From positions 1-36,864 of the IMG/VR virus record IMGVR_UViG_3300033146_004708: a stretch of 36,864 bases of DNA; one strand, written 5' to 3'. The position numbers and the translations under genes were made by a program. The DNA comes from a virus. The notes beneath the pieces are model-generated. The model was not told where the DNA came from. It worked only from the letters and a program-made list of their open reading frames with translations, and searched no databases. Shown here piece by piece: positions 21,644-30,312 of the stretch (positions are counted from its first letter, which is position 1; each line of letters opens with the position of its first letter).

Positions 21644-22093
21644 ATGTATATTCCAAAGTACTTTAAAATCTATGAGCTAATGCCAAAGCATTTTTACTCT
21701 GAAAATAAGCACAGGGGAAATTTGCTTTGGTTATTTTTCGACGAAAGAATTTTATGGACTATTGACAAGTTGAGGTCTATATATGGTCCGCTTGTCGCAA
21801 ATGACTACATATGGGGAGGTGATAAACAATATAGAGGATGGAGACCTTTTGAGTGTTTGATTGGTAAAAAATTTTCACAGCATAAATTTGGGAGGGCTGT
21901 TGATTTTGAACCAGTTCGTTTTGACCTTGGAGAAATGAGAAAACAAATCATAGCAGGAAAAAGAAAAGGCAAGAAAGAGTTCAGATTCATAAAGGCAATT
22001 GAAGCTGATGTTCCTTGGATTCATATTGATTGCAGAAATTCATTCATGGATGACAGCTTCGTTGTGTTCAGAAGTAATTATGGTTCTGGATAG
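21644..22093 (+). CDS. M15-type D-Ala-D-Ala peptidase / endolysin-like
   Basis: 149 residues from the ATG at 21644 (MYIPKYFKIYELMP, typical of this family; a GTG at 21635 is the alternative). Zinc ligands of peptidase M15 are visible: SQHKFGRAVDF with His80 and Asp87, and WIHIDCR with His127; a Glu precedes that motif. Such enzymes cut peptidoglycan cross-links. It sits among head genes, not next to a holin, so it may be a virion-associated or scaffold-region enzyme rather than the main lysin. Confidence 0.8.
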   Translation: MYIPKYFKIYELMPKHFYSENKHRGNLLWLFFDERILWTIDKLRSIYGPLVANDYIWGGDKQYRGWRPFECLIGKKFSQHKFGRAVDFEPVRFDLGEMRKQIIAGKRKGKKEFRFIKAIEADVPWIHIDCRNSFMDDSFVVFRSNYGSG

Positions 22094-22149
22094 AACAAAA
22101 ACTAAAACTTATTGTTTCCCGGATGGGTGGGAAAAGGAAGGTGGATACC

Positions 22150-23028
22150 ATGCCTTGGAAATTGAAAATTGACGAAGAAACAAAACAGCCAGTATTCGAA
22201 GACGAAAAACCCATTTACATTAATGACGAAGGCAAAGAGCTTGCTCTTGATCCGCCCGGAATGTATCAGAAAATTATTGATCTGGGCAAAGAAGCAAAAA
22301 ATCACAGAGAAAAAGCAAAAGCCTTTCAGTCGCAGTTGGCAGTATTTGAGGGCATAGATGACTTGGAGACATGGAAAGATGAAGCAATTAAAGCTCTTGA
22401 AACCGTCAAAAACTTTAATGACAAGGATTGGATGAAGGCAGAAAAGGTCGAAAGACTAAAAGCCGACATGAAGGAAGCACACGAAAAGCAGGTTCAACAG
22501 TTGAATGAACAATTTGGAATGAAAGAAAAAGACTATCAACAAACATTATCCAAAAAGGATGATCAAATTCGTCGGTTGATGGTCTCTGCTAAGTTTGCTT
22601 CCCATCCTCTCTTTAGTGGGAAAGATCCAAAGACTACTCTGCCCCCTGAAATTGCTGAGACCTATTTTGGAAAGCATTTCAAGGTAGAAGAAACCGATGA
22701 TGGTAGTCTGCGATTGAATGCCTATTATTCAAATGGTGATCCTGTTTACTCACAAATCAATCCCGGAGACCTTGCAGAATTTGAAGAAGCAATGAATATC
22801 ATTTTTGAAAAGTATCCGGCAAAGGATAGTCTTATGAGAGCAGGAGATCCCGGTTCTGGTAGTCAAGGAGGTTCGGGTGCTGGTGGCGATGATGGCGATG
22901 AATTGGCAAAACTCGAAAAAGCCTATGCTGCCGCGATTGAGAATAAGCAAAGTCAAAAAGCAATTATGCTTAAGAATCAAATTTTCAAATTGAAGCAAGA
23001 AAAAATGAGAGGCAGCAGGGCAGCATAA
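22150..23028 (+). CDS. Capsid scaffold protein
   Basis: 292 residues from the ATG at 22150 (MPWKLKIDEETKQPVFEDEK). The layout is typical of scaffold proteins upstream of a major capsid gene: a short folded N-terminus with a KPIYINDEGKELALD motif, a long charged coiled coil (about 50-160), a linker (ASHPLFSGKDPKTTLPPEIA) and a Gly-rich hinge before a basic C-terminal helix that would contact the capsid. It assists procapsid assembly and is then lost. Confidence 0.82.
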   Translation: MPWKLKIDEETKQPVFEDEKPIYINDEGKELALDPPGMYQKIIDLGKEAKNHREKAKAFQSQLAVFEGIDDLETWKDEAIKALETVKNFNDKDWMKAEKVERLKADMKEAHEKQVQQLNEQFGMKEKDYQQTLSKKDDQIRRLMVSAKFASHPLFSGKDPKTTLPPEIAETYFGKHFKVEETDDGSLRLNAYYSNGDPVYSQINPGDLAEFEEAMNIIFEKYPAKDSLMRAGDPGSGSQGGSGAGGDDGDELAKLEKAYAAAIENKQSQKAIMLKNQIFKLKQEKMRGSRAA

Positions 23029-23050
23029 AAGAAAAAAAGGAGAAAAAAAT

Positions 23051-24016
23051 ATGCCTGCGAACATTAATGCCCCTGCAACAACTTGGAGCTGCCCGAATTA
23101 TACGGGTGAATTGTATCTCATTGGAGCAAATCAGACTCCCTTTCTGAATATGATCGGTGGTCTACAAGGAGGAGCAATTCGTACGGTTGCGGATTTTCAG
23201 TTTCCGCTTGCACAGCCTTGGTCTTTGGAACCTGCAAGTCAGCCGGATATCTCTGAAACCGCAAGCATGACTGCTCCTGATCCTTGGACATATGTCCGTG
23301 ATCAGGATGTCAACACGGTTCAGATTTTTCAAGCGGCTGTCACAATCTCTTATGCGAAGCAATCTGTCGTCGGTCAGGTTGTCGCAGATGTGACCACAAA
23401 TCTTGTTGACGTCACTGGAATGCAGCCGGTCCAGAATGAGAAAGACTTTCAGATTTCTGCAAATCTTAGACAGATTGCAGTAAATGCTGATTATACTTTT
23501 CTCAATGGTGTTTATCAGCAAGCGACAAATGCTGGTATTGCGGCGAAGACAAGAGGAATCATTCCTGCTTGTGTTACAAATACGGTTGCTGCTGGTGGCG
23601 CTGCTCTGGACAAAGCTCTGTTCGATCAGTTGCTTAGAGAGATGGCAGTAAATGGGGCCGAGTTCACAAATCCGGTCATTTTTGTGAATGCTTTCCAGAA
23701 GCAAAAACTTTCTGATATCTATGGTTATGCTCCGCAAGATAGGAATGTTGGTGGATATAACATTAATCAGATTGAGACTGATTTTGCAATTCTTGGCGTC
23801 GTTTGGGCTCCGAATGTTCCAACAGATACTCTTCTGATTGCTGACTTGTCTGTTTGCTCTCCTGTTTTTCTCCCGGTTCCTGACAAGGGTGTTCTTTTCT
23901 ACGAAGAATTGTCCAAGACTGGAGCCGCAGAAAAAGGACAGATTTATGGTCAGATTGGTATTGACTATGGTCCGGAAGAATATCACGGAACCATCACTGG
24001 TCTTGCTGTTAGTTAA
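23051..24016 (+). CDS. Major capsid protein (HK97 fold, DUF5309/SU10-like)
   Basis: 321 residues. The N-terminus LYLIGANQTPFLNMIGGLQG, central VTISYAKQSVVGQV, the repeated NxxFLNG segment and C-terminal IYGQIGIDYGPEEYHG agree with DUF5309/SU10-type capsid proteins. GC content and codon choice are higher than in neighbours, as expected for a highly expressed gene. It follows the scaffold gene with a good AAAAAGGAGAAA site. Confidence 0.88.
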   Translation: MPANINAPATTWSCPNYTGELYLIGANQTPFLNMIGGLQGGAIRTVADFQFPLAQPWSLEPASQPDISETASMTAPDPWTYVRDQDVNTVQIFQAAVTISYAKQSVVGQVVADVTTNLVDVTGMQPVQNEKDFQISANLRQIAVNADYTFLNGVYQQATNAGIAAKTRGIIPACVTNTVAAGGAALDKALFDQLLREMAVNGAEFTNPVIFVNAFQKQKLSDIYGYAPQDRNVGGYNINQIETDFAILGVVWAPNVPTDTLLIADLSVCSPVFLPVPDKGVLFYEELSKTGAAEKGQIYGQIGIDYGPEEYHGTITGLAVS

Positions 24017-24072
24017 TCCTAAAAAGATGAAGTAAATAAGAAGTAAATAAGAAGAAAAGGAGGGATTAAAGA

Positions 24073-24219
24073 ATGGCAAAGACAGACGCAGAGAAAAAAA
24101 TGGAAAGCGGCCCCGGCACTCCGCCCTATCTTAGAGAGTGGGCGAAGGAAGTAAATGACCTTCCTGATATGCCGTCTGGCAGCGTGAGCAGTGCTTCTTC
24201 TGAATCCTCAACGCCTTAA
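24073..24219 (+). CDS. 48-residue protein with Ser-rich tail
   Basis: ATG after AAAAGGAGGGATTAAAGA. Ends in SVSSASSESSTP, nearly the same as the end of the tail tube protein (SSASSESSASTP); both genes end with tcaacgccttaaat. The N-terminal part (YLREWAKEVNDLPDMP) is not recognised. It may be a minor decoration or a truncated copy of a virion gene tail. Confidence 0.65.
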   Translation: MAKTDAEKKMESGPGTPPYLREWAKEVNDLPDMPSGSVSSASSESSTP

Positions 24220-24257
24220 ATATAAGGACTTGGGAGAGTAGAAAAGGAGTTAATACA

Positions 24258-24650
24258 ATGGCAAAAACAGAAAAGGTCCGTTTTTATCGTGCTTCACTTC
24301 CAAAACTGGTCTGGGATGCGGAAGAGCAAAAGACAATCGCAAGGTTTGATTCTGGAACAATTATCACTGATGATCCGGCATTGATAAAGAAGTTAAGGAA
24401 GATCGGTTATCCAGAAGTAGACCTTGATGCGAAAAAACCGCCTCCGATTAAGACAGAAATTGTCGAAACAAAAGATATTCCTGTTCTTCCTCCGAATGTA
24501 ACAGAGGAACAGGTCGCGGCAAGACTCAAAGCAAAAGCGAGAGTTGAAGCAAAGAAGAAGGAAATTCTTGAATCGGAAAAGAAAAAGCCGCGCAAGGAAG
24601 CAAAGAAGAAAGAAAGACGCGCGATAAAAAGAAGGACAAAGAAGGAGTAA
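24258..24650 (+). CDS. Head-associated hypothetical protein
   Basis: 130 residues. Residues about 1-55 (KVRFYRASLPKLVWDAEEQK, SGTIITDDPALIKKL) look like the small strand-rich domain often encoded right after a capsid gene; the C-terminal half is an extended Lys/Glu/Arg helix. Probably a virion component of the head-tail joint region. Confidence 0.65.
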   Translation: MAKTEKVRFYRASLPKLVWDAEEQKTIARFDSGTIITDDPALIKKLRKIGYPEVDLDAKKPPPIKTEIVETKDIPVLPPNVTEEQVAARLKAKARVEAKKKEILESEKKKPRKEAKKKERRAIKRRTKKE

Positions 24651-24656
24651 ATGTCA

Positions 24657-25103
24657 ATGGCGATTGAATTTTACTCTACTGATGATGACCTTGTAATGAT
24701 AAGGCCTAATATTCTTGAGCTTGGGATCAGTTGTTGGGAAGACCAGCACAAGGAAGCATTCAAGGTCATCAATCGAATCCTCATCGGTCGATGGTACAAG
24801 CAAATGGCTTTAGAATATGGGGTTGATTGGAGAGAAACTGAATTTGATCCTGAGCTTGTAGACAAAGATCAGTTGGTTAGACTTTCTTGCTACAAGACAT
24901 TAGAGTTTGCTTATCTATATCTGATGAAGGATTCTCCTGAACCTGATGGTTTCGAAAGAGAAATGGAATTGTTCAGGAAAAGATTTGCCGATGAATTGCA
25001 AAGTGTTCTTGCAGAAGGAGTCACCTACGATTGGAACAAAGATGATTCGATTTCTTCTGATGAAAGATATGCGATTTCTGGAAGACGTTTATTGAGAGCA
25101 TAG
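24657..25103 (+). CDS. Head-tail connector protein (gp6-like, tentative)
   Basis: 148 residues from the ATG at 24657 (AAGGAG nine bases upstream; the ATG at 24651 is too close). Helical, with SCYKTLEFAYLYLMKD, of a size and position typical of the adaptor that binds the portal. Identified mainly by context. Confidence 0.6.
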   Translation: MAIEFYSTDDDLVMIRPNILELGISCWEDQHKEAFKVINRILIGRWYKQMALEYGVDWRETEFDPELVDKDQLVRLSCYKTLEFAYLYLMKDSPEPDGFEREMELFRKRFADELQSVLAEGVTYDWNKDDSISSDERYAISGRRLLRA

Positions 25104-25107
25104 CAAA

Positions 25108-25599
25108 ATGGCAGAAGTAAGAAGAAATATGAGAAGCAGCAGAGAATATGAAGTTGAAGTGATTGGTTCTGCTCGTATTCTTAGACGACTGATGGAAATT
25201 GGAGCGCCTTTTAATAATGAGACATTTTCAGAGGTCGGAAATTTCATTATTGCTTCTATTTTGCAAAGAACGTCTGAGGGCAAAGATTACAAGGGAAGAC
25301 TTTTCAAACCTTATACTCCAAGGTACAGGATGTTTAGGGAAGAAAAAGGTTTGCCGACTGACAAGGTTGACCTGATGGTTTCAGGATCAATGTTAAGTGC
25401 CATGACATTTAAGACTTCTAATGATAGGGTTTCTGTTTTCTTTCAAAATACTTCTGATAGAAATGATGTCAAAAATCCACTCAAGGCGTTTAGTCTTAAC
25501 AGAACAAGAAAATTTTTTGCTTTAAGCTCTGAAGACATACGTTCCATTGCAGAAATATTCCGACGTCGTTTGCAGGAAGTCATAGGGAGTGAAGAATAA
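25108..25599 (+). CDS. Tail completion / virion morphogenesis protein (HK97 gp10-like)
   Basis: 163 residues. The IASILQRTSEGKDYKGRLFK pattern followed by YTPRYRMFREEKG and VDLMVSGSMLSAM is characteristic of phage virion morphogenesis proteins of the HK97 gp10 / Mu gpG kind (ExGkdadGkpFkpL...dLtxtGxMlxs). It helps seal the head-tail interface. Confidence 0.8.
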   Translation: MAEVRRNMRSSREYEVEVIGSARILRRLMEIGAPFNNETFSEVGNFIIASILQRTSEGKDYKGRLFKPYTPRYRMFREEKGLPTDKVDLMVSGSMLSAMTFKTSNDRVSVFFQNTSDRNDVKNPLKAFSLNRTRKFFALSSEDIRSIAEIFRRRLQEVIGSEE

Positions 25600-25601
25600 T
25601 A

Positions 25602-26051
25602 ATGAGTGATTGCATAAGAGAGACAATAATAAAAAGGCATCTTCGAATTCTAGAAGCAATTCGGGAAATCAAGACTGTTGTCCGTAAACAGCCGTCATAT
25701 TCGAATTTACAACAGTTTGCAGTGACTCAATTTCCCCTTGTTGCTTGTGTTGCCGGTCTGCCTGTACCGAAAGAAAAACTTTCTGGCCGGTCGATGCCTG
25801 AGATTGATATTATTATTTCTACTCTTAGAATTGAAGACTTTGTCTATATACAAGACAATTCAAATCCTGATGCAACAGTTTCCAAAGTTTGCAATGCTTT
25901 GTGGAGAGCATGTTATTCAGATCCGACATATGACGGCATTGCTTTGAAGACGATTGTAAACGTTGATGAAATTGTTGAATATTGGGAACCTTTTACTGCT
26001 TTTAGAATCATAAGCATTATTGACTATAAACATAATACGGAGGGAATTTAA
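25602..26051 (+). CDS. Tail terminator-like protein (tentative)
   Basis: 149 residues, ATG two bases after the previous stop. Strand-helix order (FPLVACVAGLP, then IDIIISTLRIEDFVY, then NALWRACYSDPTY) and position before the tube gene fit a tail terminator. No diagnostic motif; assigned by context. Confidence 0.6.
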   Translation: MSDCIRETIIKRHLRILEAIREIKTVVRKQPSYSNLQQFAVTQFPLVACVAGLPVPKEKLSGRSMPEIDIIISTLRIEDFVYIQDNSNPDATVSKVCNALWRACYSDPTYDGIALKTIVNVDEIVEYWEPFTAFRIISIIDYKHNTEGI

Positions 26052-26052
26052 G

Positions 26053-26622
26053 ATGCCTGATCCTCATAGCACAGAAAATTATGCAATCGGCAAAGGAATT
26101 ATGTATATTGCCGAATGGGTTGGAGACACTCCGCCTGATGAAGCGGATTTTGTTGACATCGGGAATGCTCCAAGTGTAGAAATTGAACCTGTTCTTGAAA
26201 GACTTCCTCATTATTCTTCGAGACAAGATTTCAGGTTGAAAGACAAGAATCCGGTTATTCAGACCGAATATAATCTCAACTTTCAGCTTGATGAACCGGC
26301 TGCTGCAAATCTGAAAGTCTTTCTCATGGGTGACATTCAGAACAATGTAATTGCTGCCATGACAAATACTGCTCGAGAGTATGCAGTCAAATTTGTCTCC
26401 GACAATCCTATTGGTCCGCAATGGACATGGACTTTCTGGAAGCTGACAATTAGCCCGAATGGTCCGATGGCTTTGGTCAGTGAAGAATGGATGGTCATGG
26501 ACTTTCTGGGTGAAGGTCTTGCTGATGTCGATAATCATCCGAACAGCCCATATTTTGATGTCCAACATGATGATGTTTCTGCTTCCAGTGCAAGCAGTGA
26601 AAGCAGTGCATCAACGCCTTAA
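26053..26622 (+). CDS. Major tail (tube) protein with Ser-rich C-terminus
   Basis: 189 residues from the ATG at 26053 (MPDPHSTENYAIGKG), after GGAGGG. The pattern YAIGKGIMYIAEW, FVDIGNAPSVEIEP and a long beta-rich body suits a tube protein; it precedes the frameshifted chaperone genes. The last residues DDVSASSASSESSASTP are Ser-rich and match the tail of the 24073 gene and linkers of the tip protein. Confidence 0.8.
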   Translation: MPDPHSTENYAIGKGIMYIAEWVGDTPPDEADFVDIGNAPSVEIEPVLERLPHYSSRQDFRLKDKNPVIQTEYNLNFQLDEPAAANLKVFLMGDIQNNVIAAMTNTAREYAVKFVSDNPIGPQWTWTFWKLTISPNGPMALVSEEWMVMDFLGEGLADVDNHPNSPYFDVQHDDVSASSASSESSASTP

Positions 26623-26695
26623 ATCGTAGAGTTTTGGCGAACAATAGTAATGCGCAACTGTAAACCTTAAATTGTAAAAGCAAGGGAATATAGTA

Positions 26696-27046
26696 ATGCG
26701 AAGACAGAATACCTTTGAAATCGAAGGCTATGATCGGAAATTTACTGTAAAAGAATTGACAGTAAAAGAGATTATCGGTCTAATAGATGACAAGAACCTT
26801 GAAGACTTGACCATTGCTGGCCTGAAAAAAGTAATTTCGGAGAAGTTCCTTCCGCTTTGTAGTAATGTCTCTTTGAATGATTTATATGATATGACTCCCG
26901 GCGAGATAGAAATTATTTGGGAGAAATTCAAAGAAGTCAATTCATCTTTTTTCGTACTGGCCCGCACAGCGGGCCTCGAAGAGATATTCAAGAAATTGAA
27001 ATTGGCTCTGATAAACGACTTTTCAAAATCGCTTGCGAGCTTATAG
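26696..27046 (+). CDS. Tail assembly chaperone, upstream part (G-like)
   Basis: 116 residues, small acidic/helical protein (KFTVKELTVKEIIGLID, MTPGEIEIIWEKFKEVNSSF). Lies between tube and tape measure genes, the fixed place for lambda gpG-like chaperones. It carries a -1 frameshift signal (26947-26975) near codon 86 that leads into the downstream frame. The unshifted product ends at 27046. Confidence 0.82.
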   Translation: MRRQNTFEIEGYDRKFTVKELTVKEIIGLIDDKNLEDLTIAGLKKVISEKFLPLCSNVSLNDLYDMTPGEIEIIWEKFKEVNSSFFVLARTAGLEEIFKKLKLALINDFSKSLASL

Positions 27047-27216
27047 AGGCTGGTCATGTCAATGTTTTAGATTATGGGTATTCTTATTTTATCTTCGCTA
27101 TAAACGAGCATCAAAGACTTAAATTTGAGAATCAAAGAGACATTGCAATAGCCGTTCGGATTGCAATGAACGCAAGCCAGAAAGATTGGCGGCGGTATTT
27201 AAAGCGAAAAGGATAA
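26696..27216 (+). CDS. Tail assembly chaperone frameshift product (G-GT-like)
   Basis: Produced if ribosomes slip -1 at T-TTT-TTC: 86 residues from the first frame, then FRTGPHSGPRR and on, about 87 residues, to the stop at 27216. The downstream frame has no good start of its own and continues with a helical part (HVNVLDYGYSYFIFAINEHQ). In lambda, the shifted and unshifted products together bind the tape measure protein during tail assembly; the same is inferred here. Confidence 0.85.
26947..26975 (+). promoter_or_regulatory. -1 programmed frameshift signal
   Basis: Slippery heptamer T-TTT-TTC (26947-26953) in the correct phase, a 5-base spacer, then a GC-rich stem GGCCCGC (26959-26965) / GCGGGCC (26969-26975) with loop ACA. 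This is a canonical signal, and shifting here connects exactly to the downstream open frame. Confidence 0.9.
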
Positions 27217-27223
27217 TAAGGAT

Positions 27224-29842
27224 ATGCCAGCTTCTGATTTTTTAGACATAATTGTCAGAGCAAAAGATCAAGCCAAGTCTACCTTAAACAAGACATCTAA
27301 GGAAATCCTTGATATTGACAAGTCTGCAAAAAGGTCAACAAAAGGATTAAACAACTTAGATAAAAGTCTCTTCCGCCTTGAAAAATCCTTTGATGGTGTC
27401 AGAAGAAGCATTTCCAGACTATCCGGTGCTGCTATAACGTTTTTCACTTCCCGAGCAATTATTCACGGTCTTCAAAACCTGATCCATCTTTCAAATGAGC
27501 AAGCTAAAGCAGTAGAGGGAATGAATACTGCTTTGCGTTCAATGGGAAGATATACTCCTGAGCTTTCTACTAAATTGCAAGACATGGCTTCTTCTTTGCA
27601 GAAGGTATCAAACTACGGAGACGAAGCAGTCATAGAAGGTATTAAATTTCTTGCAACATACAGAGATATTACTAATGAGCTTTTACCAAGATCAATTAAA
27701 GCAATGGCTGACCTTGCTACTCTACAAGGTGGCAATATGGTCAGTGCTGCTAATACTCTTGGTAAAGCAAGTATGGGATTGATTGGCAGTCTAACAAGAA
27801 TTGGTATTACTGTTGACAAGGCAGCATATAAGCAAAAGGGATATCTTGGTCTTCTTGAACAAATTGAATCTCAAGTTAAAGGACAGGCCGAAGCACAAAG
27901 ACGTGCTACGGGATCATTACAGGCTTTTGGCAATGTAATTGCTGATGTTAAAGAAAAACTTGGTACTGTATTAAAGGAAAGTCTTGAACCGATTGTTCGA
28001 GCTTTTATAGATTATGTTTATGAGATAGACAGTAAGCTAAAACAATTGAAAAGGTCTGGAGACTTAGGTGGTCTGGCTGAAAAAATTGAGAAGTCATTTT
28101 TAAATTCGTTTGCAGTAATAATAAAAGGTGCTGCTCTTGTATCTGATGCCTTTTATGGATGGAAACTGATTCTGAATGGGTTGACTTCTGCTTTTGCCCT
28201 ATTTGCTTCAACAGTAAATAATATTCTGGCAGGTATTTCAGATGGAATTGACTTTGTCAGAATTAAATATAAGCAGTTCGGAGATGAAATTGCTAATAGC
28301 AAAATAATCAAACTGCTTCAATTTCTGCCCGGTTTTGATATGCTTCCAAGAGTTTTGAAACTGCTCGATGAGGAAGGAGTCAAAGTTGGGGAAGTCAGTG
28401 GAAAATTACGAGAAAATGCAAAATATTGGGAAGACGTACTACGAAATGCAGTCAAGGCAAACGAAGAGCTTGCAAAACAAGGATCAATGCCGGCCTTTAA
28501 GGCTGCAACGAAGACTGTTGATGCCTTAAAAAAGAAAGTAAAAGAGTATAGAGACTTGCTTTCAAAGCCAATTGACTTGAAAAACTTTGAAGGAGAAGCA
28601 AAAAAGCCACAGGCCAGCGAAACTGCCATTGCGAAAAGTGCAGCCGAAAGAGCAGCGGCTTTAATGCAAACTGAAATGGTTAAATTAAAGTCTCTATATG
28701 ACAAAAGAGCAATCACAATAAAGGAATTCTATGATAAAAAAGAGGAATTAGCAAAAAAAGCGTTTGAATCTGAGCTTTCATATTTACAGAAGTCAAGAAA
28801 TGCTGAAAAGGATGTGGATAAAAAATTAGGAATTGAAGATAAGATCTATAAACTTCGTCAAAAATATGAACAATTGACTATTAGTTTGGCAAATGAAAGG
28901 AAAAGAGAAGAAGAAGATCTTGCAAATACAAGGAAGTCAATTGAAAAGAGCTTGTCAGAAGGCAGATTACAGATACTTGAAGATGAAAATGCAAATATAG
29001 AATCAATTTATATGGCAAGACTTGAGCTTTTAAAGAGAGAGCAAGAAGAAGAAATCAGTGAGCTTGAAAAATCAGGAGCAGAAAAGGCACAGATAGAAGA
29101 GAAAATCAGACAGCAATCTATTACAAGAGACAAATTGTTCCTTGAAAAGAGACTGAAAATTCAATCGTTATATATTGATGGCACGAAGGAAATGTTGTCA
29201 AATCTCAATCAGGCTTTTGGTGATTTATACCAAGCGAGCAATCAGGAAACAAAAGAATTCTTCTATGCTCAAAAGGCAATTGCTCTTGCACAGACAATGA
29301 TCAGTGTTTATGAAGGAGTACAGAAAGCCTTCACTGCATATGCTGATAAACCGGCTTTGGCTGCTGCTATTGCTGCAACAGTGCTTGCGAGTGGTCTTGC
29401 AAGAGTAGCAGTTATTAAAGCGCAAAAGGTTGCGACTGGTGGAGAGATCGAAGGTCATTCTCCTACTCCAACGGCTGACAATGTTCCTATTTGGGCGACT
29501 GCCGGCGAATATATGATGCCTGTCAACACTGTTAAGCATTATGGATTGCAAGCGATGGATGCTTTGCGGTCAATGTCAATTCCGAAAGAAGTATTTTCTG
29601 GTATTAGTGGAATCAAACTTCCAAGAACATCAAGACCGAATTATGCTGCTGGTGGGGAGATATCAAGAAGAGTTGCTCCGACAGCGCCGAAAGTAATTGT
29701 CAATATGAAAAATGAGACCGGCCAGCCGATAGAAGCACAACAAAAAGGAAGTGAATTTGATGGTGAACAACTTGTGGCTGATATTGTGCTGAAAAAATTC
29801 ATGACAAGTCGAAGTTATAGAGAAGCATTTAGAGGAAGATAA
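27224..29842 (+). CDS. Tape measure protein
   Basis: 872 residues. N-terminal coiled coils (LDIIVRAKDQAKSTLNKTSK), hydrophobic segments around 290-330 and 700-745, long charged coiled coil about 480-680, and the C-terminal VATGGEIEGHSPTPTADNVP segment typical of tape measure proteins. It sets tail length and is ejected with DNA. Follows the chaperone genes by 7 bases, as usual. Confidence 0.9.
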   Translation: MPASDFLDIIVRAKDQAKSTLNKTSKEILDIDKSAKRSTKGLNNLDKSLFRLEKSFDGVRRSISRLSGAAITFFTSRAIIHGLQNLIHLSNEQAKAVEGMNTALRSMGRYTPELSTKLQDMASSLQKVSNYGDEAVIEGIKFLATYRDITNELLPRSIKAMADLATLQGGNMVSAANTLGKASMGLIGSLTRIGITVDKAAYKQKGYLGLLEQIESQVKGQAEAQRRATGSLQAFGNVIADVKEKLGTVLKESLEPIVRAFIDYVYEIDSKLKQLKRSGDLGGLAEKIEKSFLNSFAVIIKGAALVSDAFYGWKLILNGLTSAFALFASTVNNILAGISDGIDFVRIKYKQFGDEIANSKIIKLLQFLPGFDMLPRVLKLLDEEGVKVGEVSGKLRENAKYWEDVLRNAVKANEELAKQGSMPAFKAATKTVDALKKKVKEYRDLLSKPIDLKNFEGEAKKPQASETAIAKSAAERAAALMQTEMVKLKSLYDKRAITIKEFYDKKEELAKKAFESELSYLQKSRNAEKDVDKKLGIEDKIYKLRQKYEQLTISLANERKREEEDLANTRKSIEKSLSEGRLQILEDENANIESIYMARLELLKREQEEEISELEKSGAEKAQIEEKIRQQSITRDKLFLEKRLKIQSLYIDGTKEMLSNLNQAFGDLYQASNQETKEFFYAQKAIALAQTMISVYEGVQKAFTAYADKPALAAAIAATVLASGLARVAVIKAQKVATGGEIEGHSPTPTADNVPIWATAGEYMMPVNTVKHYGLQAMDALRSMSIPKEVFSGISGIKLPRTSRPNYAAGGEISRRVAPTAPKVIVNMKNETGQPIEAQQKGSEFDGEQLVADIVLKKFMTSRSYREAFRGR

Positions 29843-29843
29843 A

Positions 29844-30302
29844 ATGGAAACATTCCCATGGAAATTGATTGGTGAACCAGAACCAGAAGGGGTTGTTGTT
29901 GAAGACTTTGTGGACACAATAAAGACTCCTTATTCTGGCGGTTATACTGCTCATAGACCAAGGAATAGCGCGGTTCTTAAGAGATTTACTTTTACATGGT
30001 CTGGAATGGAACCTGATGAATGGATGAAATTAGTCGCTTTTTGGCGAGTGATGGGATCTTCTGAAATTTTCTACATGCAGTTTCCATATACTTTTTTTCT
30101 TGACTCTGCTGACAATGATTTTGGTGGAGCTGATACTCCTCCTGTTGACTTTGATCCAAATGTTTCTTTTGGATCAGACAACTATTTTAATGTCTTGTTT
30201 GAAGAAGACAGTTTGAAGTATAAGAGAATCTCGAAATTATGGAATGCAGAAGTCACAATGATTGAGGCATTTTCGGCTACGATTAGATACATTCCAACTT
30301 AA
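29844..30302 (+). CDS. Minor tail protein (lambda M-like / distal tail, tentative)
   Basis: 152 residues, ATG one base after the tape measure stop. A pattern of strands and aromatic residues (RFTFTWSGMEPDEWMKLVAF, EIFYMQFPYTFF) fits the small tail tip protein that lies between tape measure and gpL in lambda-like tails. Name given from context. Confidence 0.65.
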   Translation: METFPWKLIGEPEPEGVVVEDFVDTIKTPYSGGYTAHRPRNSAVLKRFTFTWSGMEPDEWMKLVAFWRVMGSSEIFYMQFPYTFFLDSADNDFGGADTPPVDFDPNVSFGSDNYFNVLFEEDSLKYKRISKLWNAEVTMIEAFSATIRYIPT

Positions 30303-30312
30303 AGGTTATGAG

